From positions 1,674,001 through 1,738,000 of the forward strand of contig NZ_AP025471.1 in NCBI RefSeq assembly GCF_024347375.1: a stretch of DNA of 64,000 nucleotides, given 5' to 3'. Origin of the DNA: Vibrio coralliirubri (GTDB lineage: Bacteria; Pseudomonadota; Gammaproteobacteria; Enterobacterales; Vibrionaceae). Below are positions 45,186-54,122 of the stretch, one piece after another; the stretch's first letter is position 1; each line of letters begins with the position of its first letter. The position numbers and the translations under genes were made by a program. The notes under the pieces are model-generated. The model ran no database searches and had not been told where the DNA came from. It saw only the letters and a list, made by a program, of their open reading frames with translations.

Positions 45186-46160
45186 ATGGCAATTAAAACA
45201 TCTGACTTAAATGCAAAGCTATTTGGTAAAGCAAACAAACGTCGCGTAGCAACACCACAAGAAGCGCAAACAGCGGCAAAAGAACAGGCTCAAGTGATTG
45301 AGCTTTCTGTTGCTGGCGAAGATTTGGTTTCATTTGAATTGGTTCGAATTCCTGCAGCTGAAGTGGCAACTCGAACGGTTGTTTTTGAAGATAATGCTCG
45401 TGAGCAATCTTTCTTAAACGAGCATGCGCTTTCTGATGTTCTTACAACATTGAAAGAACGTGGTCAGCAATACCCAGCAGTTGGTCGTAAGAACAAAGAC
45501 GGTAAGATTGAAGTTCTTGATGGTAGCCGTCGTCGTATGTCATGTATTTTGGCTGACAAAGAGTTCCTAATCTATGTTGCTGAAAACATTAACGGCGAAC
45601 ACGCTAAGTTCCTATCAGACGTAGCTAACGCTCATAAACCGCTTTCTCTTTATGAGAAGGGTAAAGAGATGCAAGCGAAGCTTGATAAAGGCGAAGCTGA
45701 AGACCAGAAAGCACTGGCGAAAATGTTCCAGTGCAGTGAAGCTTTGGTGAGTGGTGCATTGAAAGCGGCCGCTTTACCACTTGAATTGCTACAAGCTTAC
45801 CCAAATGTGAGTGACCTTGGTCGTCCAACTATTGTTAAGCTACACAAGCAGTTTGGTGGATTGACGAGTGAACAGCAGCAAACACTGCTGACTAAGTGTG
45901 ATGCTTCTGAAGGTTTTGTATGGCAGCGTAGTGAAGCTCAAGGCGTAACTCGTCTAACCAAAGACGTGACAGAAACTTTGGAAGGTTGGATTCTTGAATT
46001 GGCGCCAGCGCCAGCGAAGAAAGCTTCTCCAAAAGTTGAGCTTATTAAGGGTCGCGCATCATACAGCCGTAAGGGTTCAAACTTGGCGTTGAACCTTAAG
46101 AAAGTTGATGATGCAACAATGGAAGAAATCCTCGGCTTCGTTCAATCGAAGCTCGACTAA
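45186..46160 (+). CDS. parB2: ParB2, chromosome II centromere-binding protein
   Basis: 324 residues. A ParB/sulfiredoxin-type N-terminal domain with GSRRRMSCIL, then a helix-turn-helix region (LAKMFQCSEALVSGALKAAAL) and a C-terminal dimerisation part. It binds parS2 sites, four of which lie within 6 kb. The gene is intact, but an IS3-family element begins 43 bases past its stop and has split the hairpin that looks like its terminator. Confidence 0.95.
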   Translation: MAIKTSDLNAKLFGKANKRRVATPQEAQTAAKEQAQVIELSVAGEDLVSFELVRIPAAEVATRTVVFEDNAREQSFLNEHALSDVLTTLKERGQQYPAVGRKNKDGKIEVLDGSRRRMSCILADKEFLIYVAENINGEHAKFLSDVANAHKPLSLYEKGKEMQAKLDKGEAEDQKALAKMFQCSEALVSGALKAAALPLELLQAYPNVSDLGRPTIVKLHKQFGGLTSEQQQTLLTKCDASEGFVWQRSEAQGVTRLTKDVTETLEGWILELAPAPAKKASPKVELIKGRASYSRKGSNLALNLKKVDDATMEEILGFVQSKLD

Positions 46161-46228
46161 GTCGACGACTTTTCATTACTCCTCTAAAGCCGCTTTATGA
46201 AGTGACCCCGTAAAGTTGGACATTTCTG

Positions 46229-47014
46229 TTAAGCGGCTTTCAAGGCCTGAGTTCGATATTCTATCGGAGTCAGGCCTTTTAGTTTCACTTTTATACGTTT
46301 GGTATTGTAGTACTCGATGTATTCTTTAATCTGCTCTATCAGAGCATCTGCATCTTCAAAGCTTTGGTTGTGATACATCTCGGTTTTGAGTAAAGCAAAA
46401 AAGTTTTCAGCAACAGCATTATCCAAGCAGTTACCTTTTCTCGACATGCTTTGCGTTAACCCACTCTCCGCTACCTTTTTCTGATACTGTCGATGGCGAT
46501 ATTGCCAACCTTGATCGCTATGTATAATTGGCTTTGAGTTGGGTTTAAGCGTTGATATAGCTTCCGTCAGCATATCTGTGACAAGCGGCAAGCAGGCATT
46601 TTTGGCCACTCTATAAGCAACCACCTCCTGAGTAAACAAGTCGACAACGGGAGATAAGTATACTTTCTGCTCTTTGACTTTGAACTCCGTGACATCAGTT
46701 ACCCACTTTTCATCGGGTTGAGTCGCACTAAAATCTCTTTCAAGAACGTTGGGAGCAGCTTTTCCTGACTCTCCTCGGTATGAACGATACTTTTTAATCC
46801 TGACCGTCGATTTAAGGTTGAGCTGAGCCATAAGCCTTTGAACCGTTTTGTGATTAAGCACGAACCCCTGATTCTTTAGTTCCAAGTGAATACGGCGGTA
46901 GCCGTATCGCCCCTTATGTTCATGATAAATTGACTTTATCAACCGCAGCTCACGTTCGTAGCTATTTTGGCGCTTGCTCGTTTGAGCCTGATAATAAAAG
47001 ACACTTTTTGCCAA
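46229..47014 (-). CDS. IS3-family transposase OrfB (DDE integrase domain)
   Basis: 261 residues from a TTG. HTH_21-like start (RYGYRRIHLELKNQ), then the rve integrase core: first Asp in WVTDVTEFKV, second in IHSDQGWQY, Glu in DNAVAENFFALLKTE. Its frame is -1 relative to orfA and is open upstream as far as the A-run at the end of orfA, so it is most likely made as an OrfAB fusion by frameshifting rather than from its own start. Confidence 0.9.
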   Translation of the reverse strand: MAKSVFYYQAQTSKRQNSYERELRLIKSIYHEHKGRYGYRRIHLELKNQGFVLNHKTVQRLMAQLNLKSTVRIKKYRSYRGESGKAAPNVLERDFSATQPDEKWVTDVTEFKVKEQKVYLSPVVDLFTQEVVAYRVAKNACLPLVTDMLTEAISTLKPNSKPIIHSDQGWQYRHRQYQKKVAESGLTQSMSRKGNCLDNAVAENFFALLKTEMYHNQSFEDADALIEQIKEYIEYYNTKRIKVKLKGLTPIEYRTQALKAA

Positions 47015-47067
47015 CTGTAGAGTGTGCAGTAAGTGCTTTAATGGGTACTTGCCTTTAAGAGTTAGAG

Positions 47068-47577
47068 CTATGACCGCTTTTTCTTTGTTCGACGGTTTTT
47101 TTTCTGCTCCAACTCTTCCAACTTTTTTAGAACGGCATTCTCGGTTCGTAAGTAGACCAACTCCTCTTTTAGCTCCTCAAGTGTCATTTCATTATCAGGC
47201 TTAGTGGTACGTTGAGGTTGCTGTTTCATTGAGGGTCTTCCTTTCTGGCGCATTTCGAGCCCCTTGATACCGAGCTCATTAAATCGTTTAAGCCAGACAG
47301 AGAGTATTCCAGGGGATGAGAGGTTTAATACAGCGCTAGTGTGCGTGAGAGACCATTCATTCGTCCACATTAAATTCAATGCTTTTCGTTTTGTTTGAGC
47401 AGTCGCGGCATGATTAGTTGGTAAAAATGAATCAGTACCATGGATGGCAAAGACTTGAGCCCAATACCGTATCTGCCTTGAAGAAATTGAATATTGTTTT
47501 GCTAAGTAGAGAGATGACGTGCCATCTAAGTATTGCTTAGCAATGATACATTTTAGCTCTCGGCTATATTTGGACAT
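47068..47577 (-). CDS. IS3-family transposase OrfA (helix-turn-helix)
   Basis: 169 residues. Two helix-turn-helix units (SLYLAKQYSISSRQIRYW and LTHTSAVLNLSSPGILSVWLKRF) and a C-terminal leucine-rich coiled coil (LEELKEELVYLRTENAVLKKLEEL). The run of eight A before its end (in EQKKNRR) is a suitable slippery site for a -1 shift into orfB. Confidence 0.9.
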   Translation of the reverse strand: MSKYSRELKCIIAKQYLDGTSSLYLAKQYSISSRQIRYWAQVFAIHGTDSFLPTNHAATAQTKRKALNLMWTNEWSLTHTSAVLNLSSPGILSVWLKRFNELGIKGLEMRQKGRPSMKQQPQRTTKPDNEMTLEELKEELVYLRTENAVLKKLEELEQKKNRRTKKKRS

Positions 47578-47682
47578 AAAAAGACCCCCAATAATTGGTG
47601 TCCAACTATTGGGGGTCAGTTCATTATGCGGCTTTTTATTTGGCTGTGATAAACTGTGTTTAGATGAATCTGGACGCTAACT

Positions 47683-49776
47683 ATGACAAACCTAACCAAC
47701 ACTTTTCTGCATACACTTTCTAATATTGCTCAACATAACGATCACCGTTACGGCGTGGTCTTTGATGGCGATTTTGATTGGCAAAACTCTGCTGTTTTTA
47801 CCTTCCTTCAAGACTCACAGATTCCGAGCATCTTCCAGATTGGCGGTACGCCATTTGAAGGCGTGATTCATGCTCCAGTAAAAAAAGGCCAACAACTGCT
47901 TGGTCGTGAGTGCCAAGTTCTTGTTTGTGATTTTAGAGAGCAGTTTGATGCGAATGGTTTTAGTGTCGCGCTGGGTTCGTTAGTCGGTGGTGGGCTGTTG
48001 TTGGTGTTGCCGCCAAAAGTTGAGGCCTCTGAAGATAGCGAGAGCTTTGGTCAACGTTGGTTAAAACATCATTTCGATAAACTGATTTCTGTTTCACAAT
48101 ACAATGAAGCCGGCGATGTAGTTCAAGCAACTCACGCTCTTCCTCAGATGCAAAGCGCCCAAAACGGATTGGATAAATTTGAACAGCAAAACACGGCTGT
48201 TGAATTAGTTAAAAAGGTAGTGTCTGGACATCGTAAACGTCCTTTGATTCTCACTGCGGATAGAGGGCGTGGTAAAAGCTCGACATTGGGTATTGCCGCA
48301 GCGCAACTGTTAGTTGAGCGTCACGGGTTTAATATAATTGTTACCGCGCCTTCAGTGAAAGCGGTAGAGCCGGTATTTTCTCATGCTAGCCAAGGGTTAG
48401 AATCTTGCGAAGTGGTCAACGCTACTCACATTCGTCATCAAGGTGGCAGTTTAAGATTCGTCGCAGCAGATGAATTACTTAAATCTAAGCCTGATTGCGA
48501 TCTGTTATTGGTTGATGAAGCAGCTGCAATACCAATTCCGATGCTTAAATCCATGGTCGATATCTATCACCGTATGGTCTTTTCAACCACGGTACACGGT
48601 TACGAAGGCAGTGGACGAGGGTTCGGAATTAAGTTTGAATCTTGGCTTTCTGAGCATCGTCCGGGGTGGAAAGGCTTTAAGCTCGAACAACCGATTCGTT
48701 GGAACAACAACGATCCGCTAGAAGCTTGGTTGTTTGATTGCTTCCTACTTGGTAATGACGCATCACTCAGTGAATCGGTGGTTGATGAACTCGATGGCTT
48801 TTCTGCCGAGGCAATCAGCCAATTAAACTTGGTCGAGTTATCAAAAGCAGAATGCTTGGCTAATCTTGAGCAGCTACAGCAATGTTTTTCTCTTCTTGTG
48901 GATGCGCACTATCAGACCTCGCCTAATGACTTAATGCAGTTTCTCAACAATCCAGCAATCCGTTTGTACGCCGCTTGGCAGCAAGATGAATGTTTAGGTT
49001 GTATGTTAGTGACGGAAGAGGGTGGTTTGGATAGCGAGTTGATTTCTCAAATTCAACTTGGAAAACGTAGGCCTCAAGGTCACCTTGTTCCTGTATTACT
49101 GGCAAACCAACTTGGTTGTACTCCGGCGGCGACCAGTCGGTGCCTTCGAGTGATGCGCATTGCTGTTTCAGCACGTCATCAAGGTTTGGGTATTGGCCGT
49201 TGGATGTTGGCTCAGTTATCACAGCAAACCAGCCAAGCTGATTATCTGGCGACAAGCTTTGGCGCGACCAGCGAGTTGATTTCTTTTTGGCGTGGTAGTG
49301 AATTCGAAGCTGTGCACATCGGCCACCAGCGAGATCAGGCTAGTGGCTGTCACTCTGTTCTGATGGTTAAGGCGCTTAACTCAAACTCTCAAGGCTGGAT
49401 TAACCAAGTTCAGAATCACTTCGAGCGTAGCTACTGTTTTCTTGTTTCTGGTTCTTTGGTTTCACTTGAACCCGATATGGTGCGCGCACTGCTGCCAAAG
49501 AGTGTCCAAACCGTTAGCGAGTTTGAAACTCAGTTAGTTAGAAATTACGTGAACGGTGGCAACAGTTATGATGCGATCAGCTTCAGCGTACTGAACTTGA
49601 TTCTACTCAGTAACGATCGAAACATAGGTATTTCTGACTTACTCATCGCAAAGGTTGTTCAGCAGAAAGAGTGGGGGACTTGTGTCGAACAGTTAAATCT
49701 TGTTGGTCGTAAACAAGCAGAGATTCAGTTTCGTAAAGATGTCGATGCTCTGTTAGCAAATTTACAGTGTAAATAG
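47683..49776 (+). CDS. tmcA: tRNA(Met) cytidine acetyltransferase
   Basis: 697 residues. An N-terminal DUF1726 part, a helicase module with Walker A ADRGRGKSS and Walker B LLLVDEAAAIP, and a GNAT domain with RHQGLGIGRWML. TmcA makes N4-acetylcytidine at the wobble position of elongator tRNA(Met) using acetyl-CoA and ATP. The promoter region was moved next to the IS3 element. The last codons (TTA CAG TGT AAA TAG) form a parS2 site. Confidence 0.94.
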   Translation: MTNLTNTFLHTLSNIAQHNDHRYGVVFDGDFDWQNSAVFTFLQDSQIPSIFQIGGTPFEGVIHAPVKKGQQLLGRECQVLVCDFREQFDANGFSVALGSLVGGGLLLVLPPKVEASEDSESFGQRWLKHHFDKLISVSQYNEAGDVVQATHALPQMQSAQNGLDKFEQQNTAVELVKKVVSGHRKRPLILTADRGRGKSSTLGIAAAQLLVERHGFNIIVTAPSVKAVEPVFSHASQGLESCEVVNATHIRHQGGSLRFVAADELLKSKPDCDLLLVDEAAAIPIPMLKSMVDIYHRMVFSTTVHGYEGSGRGFGIKFESWLSEHRPGWKGFKLEQPIRWNNNDPLEAWLFDCFLLGNDASLSESVVDELDGFSAEAISQLNLVELSKAECLANLEQLQQCFSLLVDAHYQTSPNDLMQFLNNPAIRLYAAWQQDECLGCMLVTEEGGLDSELISQIQLGKRRPQGHLVPVLLANQLGCTPAATSRCLRVMRIAVSARHQGLGIGRWMLAQLSQQTSQADYLATSFGATSELISFWRGSEFEAVHIGHQRDQASGCHSVLMVKALNSNSQGWINQVQNHFERSYCFLVSGSLVSLEPDMVRALLPKSVQTVSEFETQLVRNYVNGGNSYDAISFSVLNLILLSNDRNIGISDLLIAKVVQQKEWGTCVEQLNLVGRKQAEIQFRKDVDALLANLQCK
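49760..49774. promoter_or_regulatory. parS2 site inside the end of tmcA
   Basis: ATTTACAGTGTAAAT fits the parS2 consensus exactly; it encodes the last tmcA residues (L-Q-C-K) and reaches the first base of its stop codon. Confidence 0.88.
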
Positions 49777-49815
49777 GCTAGCCATCATTTAAATAGACTG
49801 ACCGCAACAAATTAG

Positions 49816-49830
49816 ATTTACAGTGTAAAT
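49816..49830. promoter_or_regulatory. parS2 site
   Basis: ATTTACAGTGTAAAT fits the consensus exactly, 56 bases after the site within tmcA. Confidence 0.9.
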
Positions 49831-49841
49831 TAGAATCTTGG

Positions 49842-49856
49842 ATTTACACTGTAAAC
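49842..49856. promoter_or_regulatory. parS2 site
   Basis: ATTTACACTGTAAAC fits NTTTACANTGTAAAN, 26 bases after the previous site. Confidence 0.9.
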
Positions 49857-50196
49857 TGAAGCTCCATATTGAAATCCGATTTTACCCTGATTATCTGTTT
49901 CATCACTTCCGTTTCATCTCTCCATGACAGCCTTTAATCTTCTAAAGCTATTCGCCTTTACTATCTTGCACCAATATCGACTCGACATTAAATCACTCGA
50001 AATATTCTGAAAAAATTTTCCTATGTATTTGTAAAGGCGAAGCAGATCATAAAATGTGTAAGTCTTATTTATGAGTCATGTTTGCAGAATCGAAAGTAAG
50101 TGATGTGACGCTGATTATTCTAATAATGTGATACTCAGCGCAGAATGAATTATATAGACTGAATAACAACTGAGTCATTAGGGATACTCAATTCGA

Positions 50197-51867
50197 ATGT
50201 GGGATAACATCGTTACATTGTCGGAAGACAAGCAACAAGTAATGGCATGTCTGCCAACCGGGACTGTGGTTGACGCAAGCTTTGATAACAAGACGCTGCC
50301 ACCAACCTTGGAAGCTTTGAATGCATCAAACTATTTTCTTTTCGAAGAAGAGGTTTTGCGTTTCGTTACTCTTGCTAAAGAAGGTAAGGGTGAAGCTTAT
50401 GAAGGAATCTTGATTGCCGAAGTTCGAAATGCCACTGTTGTGGTCGAACTGTCTGATGATGAGATGTTGGCGAGTCTTGTAGTTACTGGTCCATATAATG
50501 GACACCCACTGCGTGGCAGCGACATCATCCATTGTTTATCTCAAGCTCAAATAACAAAAGGAATAAATAAGTTAGCGCTCAGAAAAGTACTGATGATGAG
50601 TAGCAAACTTAAGCCCGGTGAAAAGTTTACTCAGCCCGTCGCTAAAGGGACACAACCAGTAAAAGGTAAAGACGCAAAGTTTGCCGCTTTGGTTGAAGAT
50701 ATTACTCGCCAAGTCTTGAAGCCTCGCAGCAAAGACGAAGGCAAGATTGATATGCGAGACTTGGGACAAACCATTACCGTTGGTCAAAATGATCACTTAA
50801 TGAAACGTACCCCCGCTACCAAAGGCATCGCTGGTTTTACTGTCCAAGGCCGAATCATCCCACCTCTTCCTGGACAAGACAGTTTAATCAAGCCTGGAAA
50901 GGGCACCTACATCTCCCCTGAAGACCCCAATTTACTACTCGCCTCACACCCTGGATTGCCCATCATTAAAGATCGAACCATCGAAGTGGATGACGCCTTA
51001 TGTGTCAGCAACGTCGATGTCTCAACTGGGCATGTTAAATTTAAAGGTAATGTTTTTGTCTCTGGCAACATCGAGCCGGGTATGATCGTCAAGGCGACCG
51101 GAAGTGTTACGGTGGGTGGCTTTATCGAATCGGCCGAAGTTCAAGCCCAGGGGGATATCAAAGTCGCGAAAGGCATTATCGGCCACACGACCAAAGAGGG
51201 TGCACCAAAAAGTTGTAGGGTATTCAGTAAAGGCTCTATCACAGCAAGCTACGCACAGAATGCCGAGCTACAAACGGCCAACGACCTTCGACTTGGTGTG
51301 CACAGTATGAGTAACGACATTCGCTGTGGTAACAACCTTATCGTGATGGACAGTTTGAAAAAACACGGCACGCTAAGCGGTGGTGAAGCCAAAGTTGGCG
51401 GAAAAGTAGAATGTGTCTTCTTAGGTGTTGAGGGAGATACCGCAACTAAGGTACATGGTTTTGCGCGCTACGATGGTTACCGCCAAAAGATAGCCGAGCT
51501 GAAGGAAACTTATAAACACACTCAAGAGCAAACCATGGGTGTGATTCGCCAAGAGTTAGAATTTAAGAAGCGCCCGAAAGCCGAGAGAAGCGAAGAGCAA
51601 GCCCTAGAAATTGAGCAGCAACGAGAGAAGAACAACCTCGCAATTGAAAACACAAAGTCGCAGTTAGATACACTCGAAGCGGAGTTTGAAACCAATCTTG
51701 CTGAATGTACGGTAGAGGTACACGAAAAAGTGTATACCCGAGTGACGATTCAATTTGGTGATGAGACAGTCACAACCAAGCGAACCCACGGCGGAAGTGT
51801 TTTTTCATTCAACCAATACGAGATCCAATGTTCATTCAAGATGGAACAAGAGGATATTGCTTTGTAG
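50197..51867 (+). CDS. FapA family protein (DUF342)
   Basis: 556 residues. The central part has the glycine-rich beta-helix repeats of DUF342/FapA (VTVGGFIESAEVQAQGDIKV, CRVFSKGSITASYAQNAELQ), a long charged coiled coil follows (about 425-500), and the C-terminus is a small beta domain. DUF342 proteins are known as polymer-forming cytosolic proteins linked in Vibrio to flagellar pole regulation, but paralogues exist and the one on chromosome II has no assigned job. It stands alone with its own terminator. Confidence 0.85.
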   Translation: MWDNIVTLSEDKQQVMACLPTGTVVDASFDNKTLPPTLEALNASNYFLFEEEVLRFVTLAKEGKGEAYEGILIAEVRNATVVVELSDDEMLASLVVTGPYNGHPLRGSDIIHCLSQAQITKGINKLALRKVLMMSSKLKPGEKFTQPVAKGTQPVKGKDAKFAALVEDITRQVLKPRSKDEGKIDMRDLGQTITVGQNDHLMKRTPATKGIAGFTVQGRIIPPLPGQDSLIKPGKGTYISPEDPNLLLASHPGLPIIKDRTIEVDDALCVSNVDVSTGHVKFKGNVFVSGNIEPGMIVKATGSVTVGGFIESAEVQAQGDIKVAKGIIGHTTKEGAPKSCRVFSKGSITASYAQNAELQTANDLRLGVHSMSNDIRCGNNLIVMDSLKKHGTLSGGEAKVGGKVECVFLGVEGDTATKVHGFARYDGYRQKIAELKETYKHTQEQTMGVIRQELEFKKRPKAERSEEQALEIEQQREKNNLAIENTKSQLDTLEAEFETNLAECTVEVHEKVYTRVTIQFGDETVTTKRTHGGSVFSFNQYEIQCSFKMEQEDIAL

Positions 51868-51922
51868 GCTTTGTGTTGAACATAAGTGATGTATGGCTGA
51901 GGTGACGATACTGACAAATATA

Positions 51923-51948
51923 AAAAGGGGAGCTGATGCTCCCCTTTT
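51923..51948. terminator. Bidirectional terminator between fapA-like gene and lapB
   Basis: AAAAGGGGAGC / GCTCCCCTTTT with a four-base loop, between two converging genes. Confidence 0.85.
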
Positions 51949-51989
51949 GGTTTCTACTGGTAATGATTTATTTAGGTGGCTTGAGCGCT

Positions 51990-54104
51990 CTAGCTTACGG
52001 CTCTCACTCGACCTTGTTTAAGGTCTGAAAGAACCTGTGCTTTAGGACCGTCGGCAATGATGCAGCCTTTCTCCATTACGATCACTCGATCGACAATGTC
52101 CAACATCGACGTTTTGTGGGTGATAAGAATCAATGTCTCGCTTGGCAATAACTGGTTGAGCTGATGTTTGATGTGCATCTCTGAGCGATTATCCATCGCA
52201 CTAGTCGGCTCATCCATTAACAAGACTGGCGGACGGCCCAGGAAGGCTCTAGCAATAGCAATTGACTGACGTTGACCACCAGACAGCAAAGCACCACCTT
52301 CACCCACTTGACGTTCTAAACCTGCAGGATCTTGCTGAGTAAACGCAGTTACGCCTGCACGGTTCGCTGCATCCATCACGTCACGGTCATCCACTAAAGG
52401 GCGACCTAAAGTAATGTTGTCTCTTACCGAACCGTAGAACAGGTTACTGTCTTGCGGCACACAGCCTATATTGCGTCGTACGTCGACATGATGCAGTTGC
52501 TCCATATCCGTGTCATCAATACGTACATGGCCTTCTGTGGGCTTGTATAGGCCCATAATCAGACGTTCTAGTGTGGTTTTACCTGAACCAATACGACCAA
52601 TGATCGCCACCTTCTCTCCTGGGCTAATATTGAGGGTTAAGTCTCTGATAGAAGCCACTGGTGAATCAGGGTAGTGGAACGTCACCTTATCTAGCGCGAT
52701 ATGACCCTGAATAATTGGACGGTGGATGTAGCGTTTACCTTCTTCTTGTTCATCCGGCATCGACATCACTTGCTCAATCAGAGTCATTGATGACTTCGCT
52801 TGGTTGTAACGAGTTGAAAGCAAAGACAACTGAACTAGCGGGCCAATCGCTCGGCCGCTCAACATAGTCGCGGCAATCAAGCCACCCATCGTAAGTTCAC
52901 CTTCTGCTATTAGATACACGCCAAAGATGATCATACCAACGTTAGTACTTTGCTGAACAAAGCCGGCGGTGTTTTGGATGCTGTCAGTGATGCGTCGGCT
53001 TTTGATATTCCAATTCGCCATGTGAGCAACCGCTTCTTCCCAACGGAATTGGAATTGGCTTTGCGCGCTGAACAGCTTAACCGTCTCTAACCCTGCCAAA
53101 CTCTCGATTAAGTTCGCGTACTTCTGCGAAGCAAGACGAGAGCCTTCCTCAATGGTACGGCGCAGTGGGCCTTGGATTAGCAATGCATAGACGATCAAAA
53201 TGACCACGCCAGCAACGGGAACGAATACAAGGTTTCCAGCCATTAGCCAAATGAGCGCTAAGAACATCAGTGCGAACGGTAAGTCGATTAACGAGCCAAT
53301 GGTTGCAGAGGTAAAGAACTCTCGAATGGATTCGAACTCTTGCAGGTTTTTAGCGAAAGCACCGACAGAAGCTGGCTTCGCTTCCATACGTATCCCCAGT
53401 ACTTTACTGAACAGCTTGGAGGAAATGAGAATATCGGATTTCTTACCAGCAACATCAATGAAGTAGCTTCTCATCAATTTGAGCAGCAAATCGAATAGGA
53501 ACACGACAAAGATACCACTCGCTAGCACCCACAAAGTTTCAAAGGCGAGGTTGGGTACTACCTTGTCGTAAACCAAGCGTGTAAACATCGGCGCGGCTAT
53601 CGCGAAGATGTTGATCAGAATGGAGGCAATCAACACATCTCGGTAGATGTTTTTAGATTCCCAAATGGTGCTCCAAAACCAATGACCTTTGCGTGTTTTT
53701 AGAACCTCTGGTGAACGTTCATCATAGCGGAACTGTTTCTTTACCAAGAAGTAGCGGCCGATGAATTGTTCTTTCAGCTCTTCGACAGGAATGATGATTG
53801 GCACCATTCCGCTTTCCGCTGTAATGATTTCCGCTTCTTGCTTCTCTAAATCGATACTGTTGAGAACGCACGCCTCACCTTGTTTAAGCAGTAAAACCGC
53901 AGGCAGAATCAGGTGAGGGATCTTTTCTAAGTCGGAACGGTTTTCTTTCGCCACCAATCCTGCTCGTTCAGCAGAACGAGGGAATAGGAAAGGGGTTAGC
54001 TTTCCATCGGATAGTGGTAGCCCATTGATCAACGCTTCGGGCGAGTTAGCTAACCCGTAATACCGGCTAACGTAGAGCAGTGAGTTCAATAGTGGATCTT
54101 GCAT
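51990..54104 (-). CDS. lapB: Type I secretion ATPase/permease (LapB-like)
   Basis: 704 residues. A C39-like peptidase domain at the N-terminus (DPLLNSLLYVSRYYGL) lacks the catalytic cysteine, as in adhesin exporters. Six membrane helices follow (about 150-430), then the nucleotide-binding domain: Walker A GRIGSGKTT, signature LLSGGQRQSIAIARAF, Walker B VLLMDEPTSAMD. With LapC it would export a large RTX adhesin. It is the last gene of the lapC-lapG-lapD-lapB operon. Confidence 0.9.
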   Translation of the reverse strand: MQDPLLNSLLYVSRYYGLANSPEALINGLPLSDGKLTPFLFPRSAERAGLVAKENRSDLEKIPHLILPAVLLLKQGEACVLNSIDLEKQEAEIITAESGMVPIIIPVEELKEQFIGRYFLVKKQFRYDERSPEVLKTRKGHWFWSTIWESKNIYRDVLIASILINIFAIAAPMFTRLVYDKVVPNLAFETLWVLASGIFVVFLFDLLLKLMRSYFIDVAGKKSDILISSKLFSKVLGIRMEAKPASVGAFAKNLQEFESIREFFTSATIGSLIDLPFALMFLALIWLMAGNLVFVPVAGVVILIVYALLIQGPLRRTIEEGSRLASQKYANLIESLAGLETVKLFSAQSQFQFRWEEAVAHMANWNIKSRRITDSIQNTAGFVQQSTNVGMIIFGVYLIAEGELTMGGLIAATMLSGRAIGPLVQLSLLSTRYNQAKSSMTLIEQVMSMPDEQEEGKRYIHRPIIQGHIALDKVTFHYPDSPVASIRDLTLNISPGEKVAIIGRIGSGKTTLERLIMGLYKPTEGHVRIDDTDMEQLHHVDVRRNIGCVPQDSNLFYGSVRDNITLGRPLVDDRDVMDAANRAGVTAFTQQDPAGLERQVGEGGALLSGGQRQSIAIARAFLGRPPVLLMDEPTSAMDNRSEMHIKHQLNQLLPSETLILITHKTSMLDIVDRVIVMEKGCIIADGPKAQVLSDLKQGRVRAVS

Positions 54105-54122
54105 GTGATATAACCCTTACAA

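Larger units (their letters stand above)
46203..47618 (-). mobile_element. IS3-family insertion sequence
   Basis: 1416 bp, bounded by TGACCCCGTAAAGTTGGACA on the left and its imperfect complement TGTCCAACTATTGGGGGTCA on the right (17 of 20 paired). It holds overlapping-frame transposase genes orfA and orfB. No clear three-base target duplication is seen (AAG left, GTT right). The host sequence AAAGCCGC...GCGGCTTTTT directly flanks it. Confidence 0.9.
49777..50196. other. Intergenic region with two parS2 sites
   Basis: No gene seen between tmcA and the FapA-like gene. The first 80 bases hold two parS2 sites; the other 340 are AT-rich with no obvious further signal apart from the promoter expected for the next gene. 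Confidence 0.7.
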
